Positions 10,437 through 19,840 are shown, numbered from the stretch's first letter. The stretch: DNA of 64,000 nucleotides from Symbiodinium natans (GCA_905221605.1 CAJNDS010000356.1:62001-126000), one strand, 5' to 3'. A program made the numbers and translations. Notes: a model not told the origin generated them from the sequence alone.

Positions 10437-10534
10437 CTATATCTCCCTTGGGATTTCTGTTTTATTTTTGTTCATATAAAACCCCAGAGAACATTAAAAA
10501 TATTAGTTTTATCAAGGTTCTAAGGGGAGTATAG
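10437..10534. mobile_element. Introner-like short element, copy 1
   Basis: A 98-bp element begins CTATATCTCCCTTGGGATT and ends GGTTCTAAGGGGAGTATAG, so its ends are imperfect inverted repeats. The 4-bp repeat AGAA flanks it (10433-10436 and 10535-10538). Two relatives sit exactly between exons of the MFS gene (about 30592-30738) and the JmjC gene (34898-34997). Confidence 0.75.
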
Positions 10535-10548
10535 AGAAGTCCCATGAT

Positions 10549-11170
10549 TTTCAGGAGATCAGCAGCCGGCCCCAGAGGCAGCAACGCCGGGCACCACGCT
10601 GTACCCGCTAAATCCGAAAGGACCGGCGTCCCTTTCAGTTAGGGTTTAGGGTTTAGGGTTTAGGGTTTAGGGTTTAGGGTTTAGGGTTTAGGGTTTAGGG
10701 TTTAGGGTTTAGGGTTTAGGGACAGCCAAGCCGGGCGGGAGCATAGCCAAGCTCGTTGCAAAAGGGTTTGCAAAAAGGGTTTAGGGATAGCCGACAAGAT
10801 TGCCCTGGCCAGGACCTCTCGACATCGATGACAGCTCGTGGACACTGCTCTTCAAGGCCAAGCTAGGAGCGCTTCTTGGTAGCCCAGTGATACCCTTTTC
10901 CTTTTTGCTGGTTCAAAGTTAGGGTTTAGGGTCTAGGGTCTAGGGTCTAGGGTTTAGGGTTTAGGGTTTAGGGTTTAGGGTTTAGGGTTTAGGGTTTAGG
11001 GTTTAGGGTTTAGGGTTTAGGTTCCCCTTACAAAGTAACTAAACCAAAAAAGCGTACCCTTATTGTCATATGGTTCCTGGCTACCAAGGCTTTTCCCTGT
11101 GCTCATCCTGTTTATGCTGACCTTCTGCTACTTGGGTGCAGCTTGTTTTTTTGGTTTTAGGGTTTTAGGG
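10549..11170 (+). CDS. Exon islands of an unassigned, probably membrane, protein
   Basis: Four coding-like islands separated by pure TTTAGGG tracts: about 10550-10637 (DQQPAPEAATPGTTLYPLNP), 10722-10765 (TAKPGGSIAKLVAKG), about 10797-10915 (LDIDDSSWTLLFKAKLGALL) and about 11086-11152 (PRLFPVLILFMLTFCYLGAA, a likely transmembrane helix). If correct, the introns at 10638-10719 and 10916-11020 consist almost only of telomere-type repeat, whose unit contains both GT and AG. No family is recognised and frame continuity is not proven. Confidence 0.35.
10638..10719 (+). repeat. TTTAGGG tract forming a putative intron
   Basis: About eleven near-perfect heptamers between two coding-like islands. Confidence 0.9.
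10918..11022 (+). repeat. TTTAGGG tract
   Basis: About fourteen heptamers, with a few TCTAGGG variants at the start. Confidence 0.92.
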
Positions 11171-11652
11171 TTTATGGTTTTTAGGGTTTTAGGGCTAATT
11201 TAGGTCTTTGGGGGGTTTCAGGGCTTCAGGTAGCCCCTTTACAGTAGGAGTTTGCCAGCCATGAGCAGCCCAAGTTCTACCGGTCCCTGTGTAGGGAGCC
11301 TCAATGGAGTTAGGAATGGAGGCAGCCTACGTTCTCAACCCTCCAGGTTCCGAATTCCGTACATAAAGCCATGAGCGAAGGTGCCCTTGGTTGTATATGC
11401 ATATTGATTCCTTGGTGTGAAGTTGATTAAACATAGTGGATCACCACAGCACTTTTAGCAGACTGAGCGGAGAGAGAAGGATGCTGTGATCTTAAAGCTG
11501 GACTTGATTGTATTCACCCTCTCTACCATACTATCCTGCTGTGTACCCGATGGAACAGCTCCAGTACCCATCTTCTTAACATCCTGTAGTGACATCGGGC
11601 TATTGAACAACCAACCGTAAACACACGCGAAACGGGTGGGAAAAAAGCCCTA
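11171..11652. other. No gene supported
   Basis: Unique DNA up to a short CCCTAAA stretch that served as target for the copia element. It ends with a copy of the recurrent motif GCGAAACGGGTGGGAAAAAA. Confidence 0.4.
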
Positions 11653-11657
11653 AACCC

Positions 11658-11853
11658 TGCAAGCGGGGACAGGTGGTAGCGTCTTCGCTCAAGGCTGTGA
11701 AGTTTCCCACAGGAAAGCGCGGTGCGCACGATATGGCTCAGGTGCTCTAGTCACGTAAGCTTCGTCGCGGCTTCTATCGCTCTCCTTTTTGGTTCCAATC
11801 GTAGCTGCGGCAGCGATCAGTAAGCGAGGCATGCAGCTCAAGCTTCGCTTGCA
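11658..11853 (-). repeat. 3' LTR of the copia element
   Basis: 196 bp, identical to 19857-20052. Ends carry the 7-bp inverted repeat TGCAAGC/GCTTGCA. Confidence 0.95.
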
Positions 11854-11856
11854 TGG

Positions 11857-11871
11857 CCCCCTTTCCCCCTA
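11857..11871 (-). other. Polypurine tract
   Basis: On the element strand this reads AGGGGGAAAGGGGG and lies 3 bp from the 3' LTR, the expected plus-strand priming site. Confidence 0.85.
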
Positions 11872-11910
11872 CAGTATCTTCAAAGTCCTCACTGTTTTAC
11901 TTACCAACAA

Positions 11911-14900
11911 TTAATTATTCTCAGATTCCATCTGTAGAGGTTGTAGCCCTTGTTGTTTGCGTCTTCGAGCGGACATCATCTGCTCATCTTCCACAATGCG
12001 CCACTTGCTCTGCATCCGGTAGTAGAGTTCGAACTCGCGCGAAGGACCTTGTTTGGTTAGTCCATTGGCCAACTGTGCTTCTGAGTGAACCCAGCGTATC
12101 TGGAGCTCTGTGCTGGCTTGTGCTTCCTTCACACTGAGGAGCTCAATGTTCGCCCGCTTTTCCGCTCCCTTGATCACAATCACCTCGGTCATCAACTTGT
12201 CGTACACATTGCGGGAATCCGTGATGAGGTGTCCGGGTACCCGTCGAACTGCCCCATCTGGATCACGCACGTCCACATTGCCGTATACAAACTCGGACCA
12301 TGGGTAGCGGGCATAATACAGAGCATCCTCGCCATTGGTAGCTGCCTGTACTTCTGCTGCTCCCGGAGACCTGCACGCTCTGTCTATTTTGCTGGAATGC
12401 CAACTCATTGGTGACACATCTGTGACTTCGCCTTTGCTTAAAGCGACGGGAGCCATCCCGATGAAGATGCCCTGGGTACTGCCTCCCTGGACCCGGTTTT
12501 GGCTCCCTGCATCCACCCACGCGTAGAGCCCAAGATCTGTGGACGGTGTGAACTTGTGGATGAACATCTTATGATCATGTCGGAGGTGTGCTTGTCGTAG
12601 AAGTTGGTTGGCTCGCAGGATGGTACCTACTGTTCCTTGGCTTGTCTCAGACAGCAGGATGGATACTTCAGCGGAGAAATGTGGAGCCACCTGCTGCGCA
12701 TGCCATGAAAGACCACCCAACAGCATTCGAAGCTGGGTCTTTTCCCAGCTTGTCACTGGTTCCTTTTCTTCTCTTCTTCTTGTCGCACTCAGGGGAATTT
12801 CCTTCAGCTCCTTCGTGTAGTCCGGCTGGGACAGGGTGTATCCATTCTCGTGGACGGCCACCTTGACCCCACATTGTGTAAAACTACCTTCTTCCCAATC
12901 TCCCCACTTGAACTTCTTCTGGATGTTGTCCAGGATCCCGGACCACTCTTTGTCCTCGTCGTCTCCCATAAACAGAAAATCGTCTACATGTCCTGAAACA
13001 GCACCTTGTAGTTTGCCGTGAGGTCGATATAGCCAGAGACACGGATCCGACCAAGCCCGGGTGAACCCCAAGCTTTGCAAGTAGGTGTCGACTGATCGAT
13101 ACCACTCGAGCGGGGCGTCTACAAGCCCGTAGCAAGCGCGTCGGAGTTGTGTCACACTCCCCGCCGGTAAGCCCATGGCCTCAAGGATTTCCGGGCAAGG
13201 CACACAATGTAGTGTGTCAGGATACTCCCTGCCTTGTAAGAATGCCCCCGACACATCCCCCTTTTTCACTTTCCATCTTTTCCACGCCGCGTATTGCAAG
13301 AACATCTGCCGGGTTTGCCTTGTCATGACTGGTGATGTTGTGGCTCTGTGTTCGTAGGAGGGATCCTGGTAGCCCAACAACACGGCCCGTGCCTTGGCCT
13401 TTCGAGTCCCATCCTCTCGGTTCTTCCAGGTTAAAATCCACCGCATCCCTATGGCCTGGTTTGCAGAAGGCTGTAACTCCTTGGGCAGACTCTTGAAAGC
13501 CTCGGCTGCGATAAAGTTCTTCACCTCGATCGACTTCGCCGCACGGAACTTTTCCTTATCTTCTGGATTTAGTTTCCGCTCACATACTTCCACCGCCCTG
13601 CGTTTGAGCGCGCCCACGAAGTAAGCCTCGAAGTTCTTAGCCGCCTGTTTGAGTCCGCGATCGGTCTCCGGCAGATCGATGTTCACCTCCACAGCGGTGT
13701 CTTGATGCATCCAGAACTCAACGGGTTGTGTATTCTGAGCAAGGTGAGCCACTTCAGTCCACCAGGCGTTGTCTGCTTGGTGGGCCTCCTGGTTGTTCAT
13801 TCGTGGTCGAGGTCGTCCTCCTGGCACATCAGCAGGGATGCCCTCTTCGTCCTCTATGTTTCTCGATGGAGGCGCCGGTCGTTTTCCATGGAGGCGTCGC
13901 CGAGTTGGTGGTGCTTCTTCCAGAGGGTCCTGAGCGCGTTCCCACTCCATGGCCTCTGGCACTTCGGTACAATCTTCATACTGGTTGCCTCCAATCTCTT
14001 CCGCCACCTTTGTGAATGTCCAGGGAGTCCTGTCCTCTACACTAAGCTCTTCGATGATTTCTTCTCTCTCAGAGGCATGTCGTAGTTGTTCTGGACAGCA
14101 TTTGATCAGTTGTCGGCCTCGTACACACCATACCGCACTGCCGGGTCGAAGATGCCCGTCTTGATCTTTCCGGGTTTCGGTTGCCAACACCCGTGCGGGT
14201 CCCAGGAATCGGCCATGCTTCCCTCCTGGTGCACGGCGATGTTTGTTGGACTCTTGACATCTCCAGAAGTACACAAGCTCCCCCGGTTTGTAGTCCAGAA
14301 CTCTCCGAGGCCGAGAATGTTGTGCCCGAAGGAGCCTTTGTTGTGCGTGCCATTCGGCATGTGCTTTTTCGGCGCTCGCTCGTCGCTCCACATCTCGGCG
14401 AAACTCACCTGTGGCATTCTCCATGAGCAGATCCGGGGGGAAATTGTGGGGTTCCGGCACCAGGCTGTCGGAATCATCCGCGTTGCGACCCAGAGCCATC
14501 TGTGCTGGTGTGAAGCCACGCACCTGCTCTCGGTGGTTGAAGGTCCGAGTCGCTGTTGCCAGCGCCTCTTCCGGTGTAATGGAGGGATCATCAGCGTGGA
14601 GCTTTTCTAGTAGCTGCTTGATCCCCTGCACGGCTTGCTCCACTGTGCCCACTTGCCAGTGTGCCTCACCTGGAACGACATCCAGGAAAATGCCATGTTT
14701 GTCGCAGTAGCTCTCGATTGCCTGGCTTCGGAAGGCGCCTGCCGGATCCAGGCGGAGAGTCCTGGGCAGTCCAAAGTATTGGACCCATCCTTCTTGAAGG
14801 TACTGCAGACAGGCTGACGCGCTCGGCTGCTGCTTCGAGCCTCTGGTCAGAATCCGAGCCGTTCTGAACCGAGTGCATTCATCAATGACCACAAGAAACT

Positions 14901-15591
14901 GCACATGTTCCCCACTACCATTATGATACCAATTCCCGACATCAGCAGATATGGTGTGCCACTTAGGTGGCAATGGTTCGAGGGAAGCTAAGTTCCGTGG
15001 TCCCACGCGTTGTCTCTCATGACACACACTGCATTTGAAATTCCTGGCAGCTTCAACAACCTCCGGGCTAGCTCCCCTACGCTTAAGGGCTTCCACCAGG
15101 TGGCGGATACTTCCATGTCCGGTGGCCGCGTGGAGGAGATAGAGCTTCTTCTGTAAGCTGCCCTGTCTCTCTTTCTCGCTCTCGCCTTTCGTCTCCTGTG
15201 CCAAGGCCTCCTCTCTGCATGTGGCCACACATGCTTGAGTCACACTTGAGGCCTCCTTTGGCACCGGAAACCCCAGTTCTCTCAAGCTCTCTCTCTCTTC
15301 CCTAGACATGTCTGCATGATTGCGAGTGGTATAAGCAGCAATGGTCACTCGTTGTCCTGTCCACGGGCATACACAATGCCAGGCGTGTGGAGAGAAAGAA
15401 ACGACCCTGTGCCGCACCTCCCGTTGTTCCGCCCCTTTTTCAGGAGCCCCGTTTTCCGAACCCACCATCAACTGTCCCCCTTCAAACTTGCCCAAAGCAC
15501 ACACATAGTTCCTACTTCCCTTTTTGTTGTGAACATCCCGGTGCCAAGGTACTGGGTTGTTGTAGTTGAGGACTAATTTACGTAGAGACAC
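11911..15591 (-). CDS. Copia polyprotein: 2OG-dioxygenase-like domain, integrase, RT, RNase H
   Basis: 1226 codons counted from a GTG; no ATG fits, so translation probably enters from the preceding ORF by a -1 shift. Residues 9-90 have the pattern of Fe(II)/2-oxoglutarate oxygenases: H17-R-D19, a GKFEGGQL strand, H72, and R81 in PWTGQRVTI. Integrase follows with a zinc site (H154, H159, C187, C190) and catalytic D217, D282 and E318, the last two 35 residues apart. RT_2-type reverse transcriptase has GHVDD near residue 870 in place of the usual YVDD. RNase H shows WVDAG, AEVQA and ITDSRNVYD. It ends just before the polypurine tract. No internal stop. The dioxygenase-like domain lacks its N-terminal part in this frame; that part (FGAYAHGGFAG) is at the end of the preceding ORF. 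Confidence 0.9.
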   Translation of the reverse strand: MSLRKLVLNYNNPVPWHRDVHNKKGSRNYVCALGKFEGGQLMVGSENGAPEKGAEQREVRHRVVSFSPHAWHCVCPWTGQRVTIAAYTTRNHADMSREERESLRELGFPVPKEASSVTQACVATCREEALAQETKGESEKERQGSLQKKLYLLHAATGHGSIRHLVEALKRRGASPEVVEAARNFKCSVCHERQRVGPRNLASLEPLPPKWHTISADVGNWYHNGSGEHVQFLVVIDECTRFRTARILTRGSKQQPSASACLQYLQEGWVQYFGLPRTLRLDPAGAFRSQAIESYCDKHGIFLDVVPGEAHWQVGTVEQAVQGIKQLLEKLHADDPSITPEEALATATRTFNHREQVRGFTPAQMALGRNADDSDSLVPEPHNFPPDLLMENATGEFRRDVERRASAEKAHAEWHAQQRLLRAQHSRPRRVLDYKPGELVYFWRCQESNKHRRAPGGKHGRFLGPARVLATETRKDQDGHLRPGSAVWCVRGRQLIKCCPEQLRHASEREEIIEELSVEDRTPWTFTKVAEEIGGNQYEDCTEVPEAMEWERAQDPLEEAPPTRRRLHGKRPAPPSRNIEDEEGIPADVPGGRPRPRMNNQEAHQADNAWWTEVAHLAQNTQPVEFWMHQDTAVEVNIDLPETDRGLKQAAKNFEAYFVGALKRRAVEVCERKLNPEDKEKFRAAKSIEVKNFIAAEAFKSLPKELQPSANQAIGMRWILTWKNREDGTRKAKARAVLLGYQDPSYEHRATTSPVMTRQTRQMFLQYAAWKRWKVKKGDVSGAFLQGREYPDTLHCVPCPEILEAMGLPAGSVTQLRRACYGLVDAPLEWYRSVDTYLQSLGFTRAWSDPCLWLYRPHGKLQGAVSGHVDDFLFMGDDEDKEWSGILDNIQKKFKWGDWEEGSFTQCGVKVAVHENGYTLSQPDYTKELKEIPLSATRRREEKEPVTSWEKTQLRMLLGGLSWHAQQVAPHFSAEVSILLSETSQGTVGTILRANQLLRQAHLRHDHKMFIHKFTPSTDLGLYAWVDAGSQNRVQGGSTQGIFIGMAPVALSKGEVTDVSPMSWHSSKIDRACRSPGAAEVQAATNGEDALYYARYPWSEFVYGNVDVRDPDGAVRRVPGHLITDSRNVYDKLMTEVIVIKGAEKRANIELLSVKEAQASTELQIRWVHSEAQLANGLTKQGPSREFELYYRMQSKWRIVEDEQMMSARRRKQQGLQPLQMESENN

Positions 15592-16742
15592 AACTGAGGG
15601 TACACGGACGTGTTTCTACTCAACCCTGCAAAACCTCCATGTGCATATGCCCCAAATTGATAGTATCGAGGTCTTTGTTGGTTCTCCCTAAACATGCCCC
15701 GTCCCTTTCCTGGCAAGGGCAGGTTCAGGTTTTCAAGATACGCTTCCATACTACCCCAAGTGGCGTCCTCAGCCTGGCGAAGTTGGTTTGCGCGTGTTTC
15801 CATCGCGCACTCTTGTTTTTCCCCCATGAGGCACATGTTTTGTTTCTGCGATGGCACATGAAGTCTTCCTAACACACAGCTACTACAGGTCTGCACATGT
15901 CCAGACTGCACAGTCGCATCGCATACGCATGTCTCTCCTCCACCAAAGAGGTCGGGCGTTTGAGATTTCCCCTCCAATTCTTTTCCCAGCCCAAAGAAAC
16001 TGAACTCCTGAGTCAGCCCCTTCACCACCAACCGACTAAACTCCGGAGTGTACCTCCCAGATTTTTCCGCCATGCCCCCTTCGCATTTCCCATGAACATA
16101 TTTGTGGTCACACCTACAAGGCTTGTGCATGATCTCGGCCAACCGGCAGTGTGTGCTCATGATCTTCCATCCCTTCTGGAGAAGCCTTCCTTCCTGGTTA
16201 CGCAGGTTCACCCGGCATCCCTTTATGACGGCGGTATATGGCTGATGCCTGCGAAGAATGTCTTGTAGCAGTGGCAACCGCCAAGCATCACACTTCTCAG
16301 ACAATTCCCATGTGACATGTATCCCTTGCTGCACACAGTGATGCCAAATCACACTACATCCTACATAGATTTTAAGGGCCTCTTGTCTCTTGGCCTCCAG
16401 GTCTTGTTTCTGTTCCGGGGTGCGTTGGTTAGTGCGCTGCATCGGGGAGTAGGGCCCGCAGGGAGGGGACAACCAAACGTGGCTGGGTTGCTCGTTTTCA
16501 ATTTGTTCAAGAACTAGACGAACTCCTGCGGTGGTGCTCAAGTCATGATTGCTCCACAAAGAACAACGAGATGCCGACGATTCTTTGCCGGTATGTGCCC
16601 GAACAGCTGTTGTCAGCACGCTATCTTTTTCACACGCAAGCTCCAGTAGCACCGGTCGTTCGCCACGTGCCAAATCTGTGAACAGCCGTGGCAAAGCATT
16701 CCATGATTCATCTTCTAAAAACTGCGCGGCCCCTACTGACAT
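15573..16742 (-). CDS. Copia ORF with cytosine-methyltransferase-like domain
   Basis: 389 codons. Its ATG at 16742 overlaps the stop of the preceding ORF (ATGTCAGTAG), which fits reinitiation or a frameshift. Residues 33-37 (LELAC) could be a degenerate SAM-binding motif I. Residues 89-99 read VWLSPPCGPYS, very close to the PPCQPFS catalytic loop of C5-cytosine methyltransferases. TWELSEKCDAW near 145 may stand for the ENV motif. A Cys/His cluster (CRLAEIMHKPCRCDHKYVHG) follows. The end, YYQFGAYAHGGFAGLS, belongs to the dioxygenase-like domain continued in the next frame. The frame also stays open upstream to 17891, but that part is a shadow of the 319-codon ORF. The methyltransferase call rests on motif resemblance only. 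Confidence 0.6.
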   Translation of the reverse strand: MSVGAAQFLEDESWNALPRLFTDLARGERPVLLELACEKDSVLTTAVRAHTGKESSASRCSLWSNHDLSTTAGVRLVLEQIENEQPSHVWLSPPCGPYSPMQRTNQRTPEQKQDLEAKRQEALKIYVGCSVIWHHCVQQGIHVTWELSEKCDAWRLPLLQDILRRHQPYTAVIKGCRVNLRNQEGRLLQKGWKIMSTHCRLAEIMHKPCRCDHKYVHGKCEGGMAEKSGRYTPEFSRLVVKGLTQEFSFFGLGKELEGKSQTPDLFGGGETCVCDATVQSGHVQTCSSCVLGRLHVPSQKQNMCLMGEKQECAMETRANQLRQAEDATWGSMEAYLENLNLPLPGKGRGMFRENQQRPRYYQFGAYAHGGFAGLSRNTSVYPQLCLYVN

Positions 16743-17692
16743 AGTGGGCTGCTGTGACCCCTTCTTCGCCTCGGTCTGGTGTTCGGGTTGCTGGTCACCA
16801 CAGCACGCATCCGGTCCCGAGGTCTGGCGAGTTGCTTCGAGGGGTCCATCACCATCTGGAAGCTGGCCTCCGTCTCTGCTGGCTCGACACCCTCCTTCTT
16901 CTTGCGAGGGAGCTCGTTCTCGGCCTGCCCCTGGCGTAGTTGCTTGATCTCTTCCTTCATGGCCATCATGGTGTCCATCATCAACTTCATCTGCTCGCGA
17001 TCCGAAGCACTGGCTCCGGAGCTGGTTGCCCCTTCGGCTGGGACATCCTCCCTTGCACCCTTGACAGCGTCCGAGCCTGGCAGAACGCTGGCATACCCAG
17101 CTTTGGGTTTGGGGCACGATTTCCCATGTCCCTTGTCGAATTTCCCGTTCTCGGTCGGCCCCATCATCACCGGGTGGATCGGGTTCGTGACGGTCTCCTC
17201 GGGGTCGTCGTTCTGGTTCATCAGCCATGTGGCCAGCCTCTGGAGACGATAGTCGCTGGAGTGGCCGTCCTCCAGGAAGGTCTCTTGTACCCACCGCGCA
17301 TACTGAGGTTGCTCCTTCCTCAGCTGGCTGTAGGTCAAAGTGGACCATTTTCCGAAGCCCACCGGATCCTTTCCATTGGCCACCGAGATCTCGTAGATGA
17401 CTCGATTGGCCTTCTGCTGGAGCACGGGAATCGTCTCGTTGTGGGTCAAGGTCAACTTGAGGCGCTCCTCGCAGAACTCGATGAGACTGGCCTTCTTGCG
17501 GCTCGCTTTGTTCAAGTCCGAGATCCACTGGCGGAGGTCCGTCTTGGTGGGGGTCGTGGTGTTCGCCTCGCCCCGACTCCACTGGAGGTCCCAGATGCGG
17601 TTGCGAAGATCCATCTTCGTCCACTCCTGCGGCGGTTCCTCGCCATAGGCCCGGAGGGCCGCCTGGAGCTGCTCTTTGTTCAACTTCATCAT
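16733..17692 (-). CDS. Copia ORF of 319 codons, conserved linker region
   Basis: Starts MMKLNKEQLQAALRAYGEEP and contains NKASRKKASLIEFCEERLKL, DPVGFGKWSTLTYSQL and a long predicted helix (DREQMKLMMDTMMAMKEEIK). I recall similar blocks from dinoflagellate copia polyproteins, between protease and integrase; no enzymatic function is known to me. The start resembles a SAP-like helix-turn-helix (LNKEQLQAALRAYG...WTKMDLRNRIWDL), suggesting nucleic-acid binding. It is in a different frame from the ORFs on both sides, 247 nt downstream of the Gag-protease stop. Confidence 0.65.
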   Translation of the reverse strand: MMKLNKEQLQAALRAYGEEPPQEWTKMDLRNRIWDLQWSRGEANTTTPTKTDLRQWISDLNKASRKKASLIEFCEERLKLTLTHNETIPVLQQKANRVIYEISVANGKDPVGFGKWSTLTYSQLRKEQPQYARWVQETFLEDGHSSDYRLQRLATWLMNQNDDPEETVTNPIHPVMMGPTENGKFDKGHGKSCPKPKAGYASVLPGSDAVKGAREDVPAEGATSSGASASDREQMKLMMDTMMAMKEEIKQLRQGQAENELPRKKKEGVEPAETEASFQMVMDPSKQLARPRDRMRAVVTSNPNTRPRRRRGHSSPLCQ

Positions 17693-17939
17693 GGCGGCGA
17701 GGAGGATCTTCTACTTGAACCTTCAAAGACACCGGGCTTGAGTCTTGAAGGGAGCGGCTGTCGGCTTCCAAGATCTGTCCTGTCTCCACCGCTGCCGTCG
17801 TGGAATCTGAGAATTCATTTCTACTTTGATTACCTAAATCACCTAATTGAGGACTTTGAGATACACAAGTACCCTTCCCTGAACTGTACATCGTGACCTC
17901 CCTTTTGGCATCAGGGCCGCCATCCGGGAGGAGCTGTCC

Positions 17940-19772
17940 CTACAGGAAAGCCTTCAAAGAGGGAACAGGTTTGTTTGTTCCCTGGGCATTAGCAAAAATA
18001 TCCTCGGACAAATCTAACAATTGGTGTCCGGATTGGGACCGCTGCAGCTCTACGATCTTGCGCTCGTCCAAGGCTCTGAACACGGCGAGGTCTGCCTCGA
18101 AGTCGATCACGGCGCCGAGCTTGCGAAGAGCATCCACGGAGAGGAGAATCGGCCCCTGCCCTGTCTCCAAGGCATGCACGGTGAGCTCGCCAGGGTGTCC
18201 ATTGGCTTGCACTCCAAGACGAATCGTCGACACACACTGGTTCTCGGAGCTGTTTCCAAAACCGAAGATCGGCTTGTTCGACACATCCACCTGGCGGAGC
18301 CGTGCATCCCCATGCTTCTCCATGTTCTTGGCGAAGAGGGATTCAATGGCCTGCACCGATCCCAACGTCTTTGTGGCCCCTCCATCCAAGACGCAGCATC
18401 CTCTGGACACCGCTTCCTGTGTGGTGGGCCCTGCGGCCAAGGCTTCCTCCGTAGCCCCAGTCGCAAAACACACGAAGGGCGCCATCTCCTTGCCCTTACT
18501 CGTGCTGCTCGACTTGTCATCCTGGCTCGGACAGTTCCTTGCCCGATGGCCCAGCTTGCCACATCTCAAGCACGTCATGTTCGAATCGTCGGGCGCCTTT
18601 CCGGCGCTGGATTTGCCTCCCGCCGAGGGTTTGGAGGTGTGACTCCGAAAGTACTGTCTGGACATCTTCACTTGGTGTTGTCGTTCCCGAGCTGCCTTGA
18701 GGGTTCTCCGGGCCTGCTGCATCACGGCGTAGGCTTCTTGGATCTCCTCGAGGGTCTCCGTCATCAATGCTGCCCCCTCCTCCGTAAGGTCCTCGGTGTC
18801 CATGTAGTTGGCGGTCGGCTCTGGTTCCTCGTCCATGTCCTCGGCGTCTTCCATGATCTCCCCGATATAGGCATGCCCCGCGTCTCGTCGTCGGTGTTCC
18901 ACATCGCCATGTTGTGTGCGAAGCTCATGACTCACTCGGGCGAGAGTATATTGGCCCGCCACCGCTGTGTGGATGAGGTTGCGCTCTTGGGCCGACAGCC
19001 CAGCATCCGCGAGGAGATACCAAGCTTGGACGAACTCCGGCAGGATCTCGACGTGGTTCTCGTTCCGAACACTTCCTCCGCCACGGCTTTCTGCTTCCCA
19101 GTTCCAACTGGGCCCGTTGCCTTGCCACCCCCACGATCCGGTCGGGTAGTTCCATGAGTTCCAAGCTTGCCATCCGTTGTTCCATTGGTACGAGGCTGTG
19201 GTGCTGGTCTCCTCCTCTTCTGTTCGCTCGGCTTGCTCTTGGCGGACATCAGCTTCAGCGGCTGCCTCCGTGTCCTCCTGGGAGGCCCAACTAGATCTCC
19301 GACTGTTCCAGGCGTAGCCCATGTTCATGCCGGTGTACTGCTGCTTCTTCTCCTTGGGCATGACCCGCCGGAGAGCCTGACAGGCCCGCCAGTAGGTTTC
19401 GGTCTTCCGGGTGATGTAGTCGTTGATCCCTTCTCCCATGCGTCGTCTGCTGTTCCGGAAGTATTTGTTGAGGTATTCAGTCGCTTCTGGAATCTGAGGT
19501 TTCCCCAAACTTGCCCGGAGGTGCTGAAGGAAGATGGCTACGCCCCCGTTGAAGGAGACCCAGTCTGGTGCCTTGCCCACAAACATCCTGCGAGCGGCGC
19601 CTGTGAGCTCGGCCGCCAGCCGAGGTCCGCAGGGGTAGCGCTCGTGGTACTTGATCCCCTGTTCCCACACAAGCACTTCCTCCTCATACTGCTGATACGT
19701 TGCTGCATTGCCGTCCCAAATTGGGACTCCATCCTTCGTTCGCCCCGTCGTCGAACCTGTCCCGCTTGACAT
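17940..19772 (-). CDS. Copia Gag and aspartic protease
   Basis: 610 codons. N-terminal Gag region with a Trp/Asn/Gly-rich stretch, an acidic segment (GEIMEDAEDMDEEPEP), then a CX2CX4HX4C zinc knuckle (CLRCGKLGHRARNC, residues about 400-413) that packages RNA. The protease follows with CVLDGGATKTLGS near residue 460; the family usually has D-S/T-G-A, so a Gly replaces the usual Ser/Thr. A typical C-terminal protease strand (LLSVDALRKLGAVIDFE) is present. The ORF stops at 17940, before the rest of Pol, so the element does not make Gag-Pol as one uninterrupted frame. ATG at 19772 lies 84 bp from the 5' LTR. Confidence 0.88.
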   Translation of the reverse strand: MSSGTGSTTGRTKDGVPIWDGNAATYQQYEEEVLVWEQGIKYHERYPCGPRLAAELTGAARRMFVGKAPDWVSFNGGVAIFLQHLRASLGKPQIPEATEYLNKYFRNSRRRMGEGINDYITRKTETYWRACQALRRVMPKEKKQQYTGMNMGYAWNSRRSSWASQEDTEAAAEADVRQEQAERTEEEETSTTASYQWNNGWQAWNSWNYPTGSWGWQGNGPSWNWEAESRGGGSVRNENHVEILPEFVQAWYLLADAGLSAQERNLIHTAVAGQYTLARVSHELRTQHGDVEHRRRDAGHAYIGEIMEDAEDMDEEPEPTANYMDTEDLTEEGAALMTETLEEIQEAYAVMQQARRTLKAARERQHQVKMSRQYFRSHTSKPSAGGKSSAGKAPDDSNMTCLRCGKLGHRARNCPSQDDKSSSTSKGKEMAPFVCFATGATEEALAAGPTTQEAVSRGCCVLDGGATKTLGSVQAIESLFAKNMEKHGDARLRQVDVSNKPIFGFGNSSENQCVSTIRLGVQANGHPGELTVHALETGQGPILLSVDALRKLGAVIDFEADLAVFRALDERKIVELQRSQSGHQLLDLSEDIFANAQGTNKPVPSLKAFL

Positions 19773-19840
19773 TCCGAAACGGCCTGGCGGTTCCGGAGGC
19801 GGTTGTCTCGAGGTCCCTGGATCGCACAGTTTAAGAGCCC

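Noticed and set aside
16743-17891. Upstream half of the long minus-strand frame that begins at 17891
   Set aside because: Over 16743-17692 it shadows the 319-codon ORF, whose sequence is more protein-like; the shadow is rich in Gly/Pro/Asp/Gln/Arg repeats typical of an off-frame reading.
16940-19157. Long plus-strand frames of 318 and 378 codons across the copia element
   Set aside because: They are the antisense of Gag-protease and the 319-codon ORF, where zinc knuckle, protease and conserved blocks are clearly on the minus strand.
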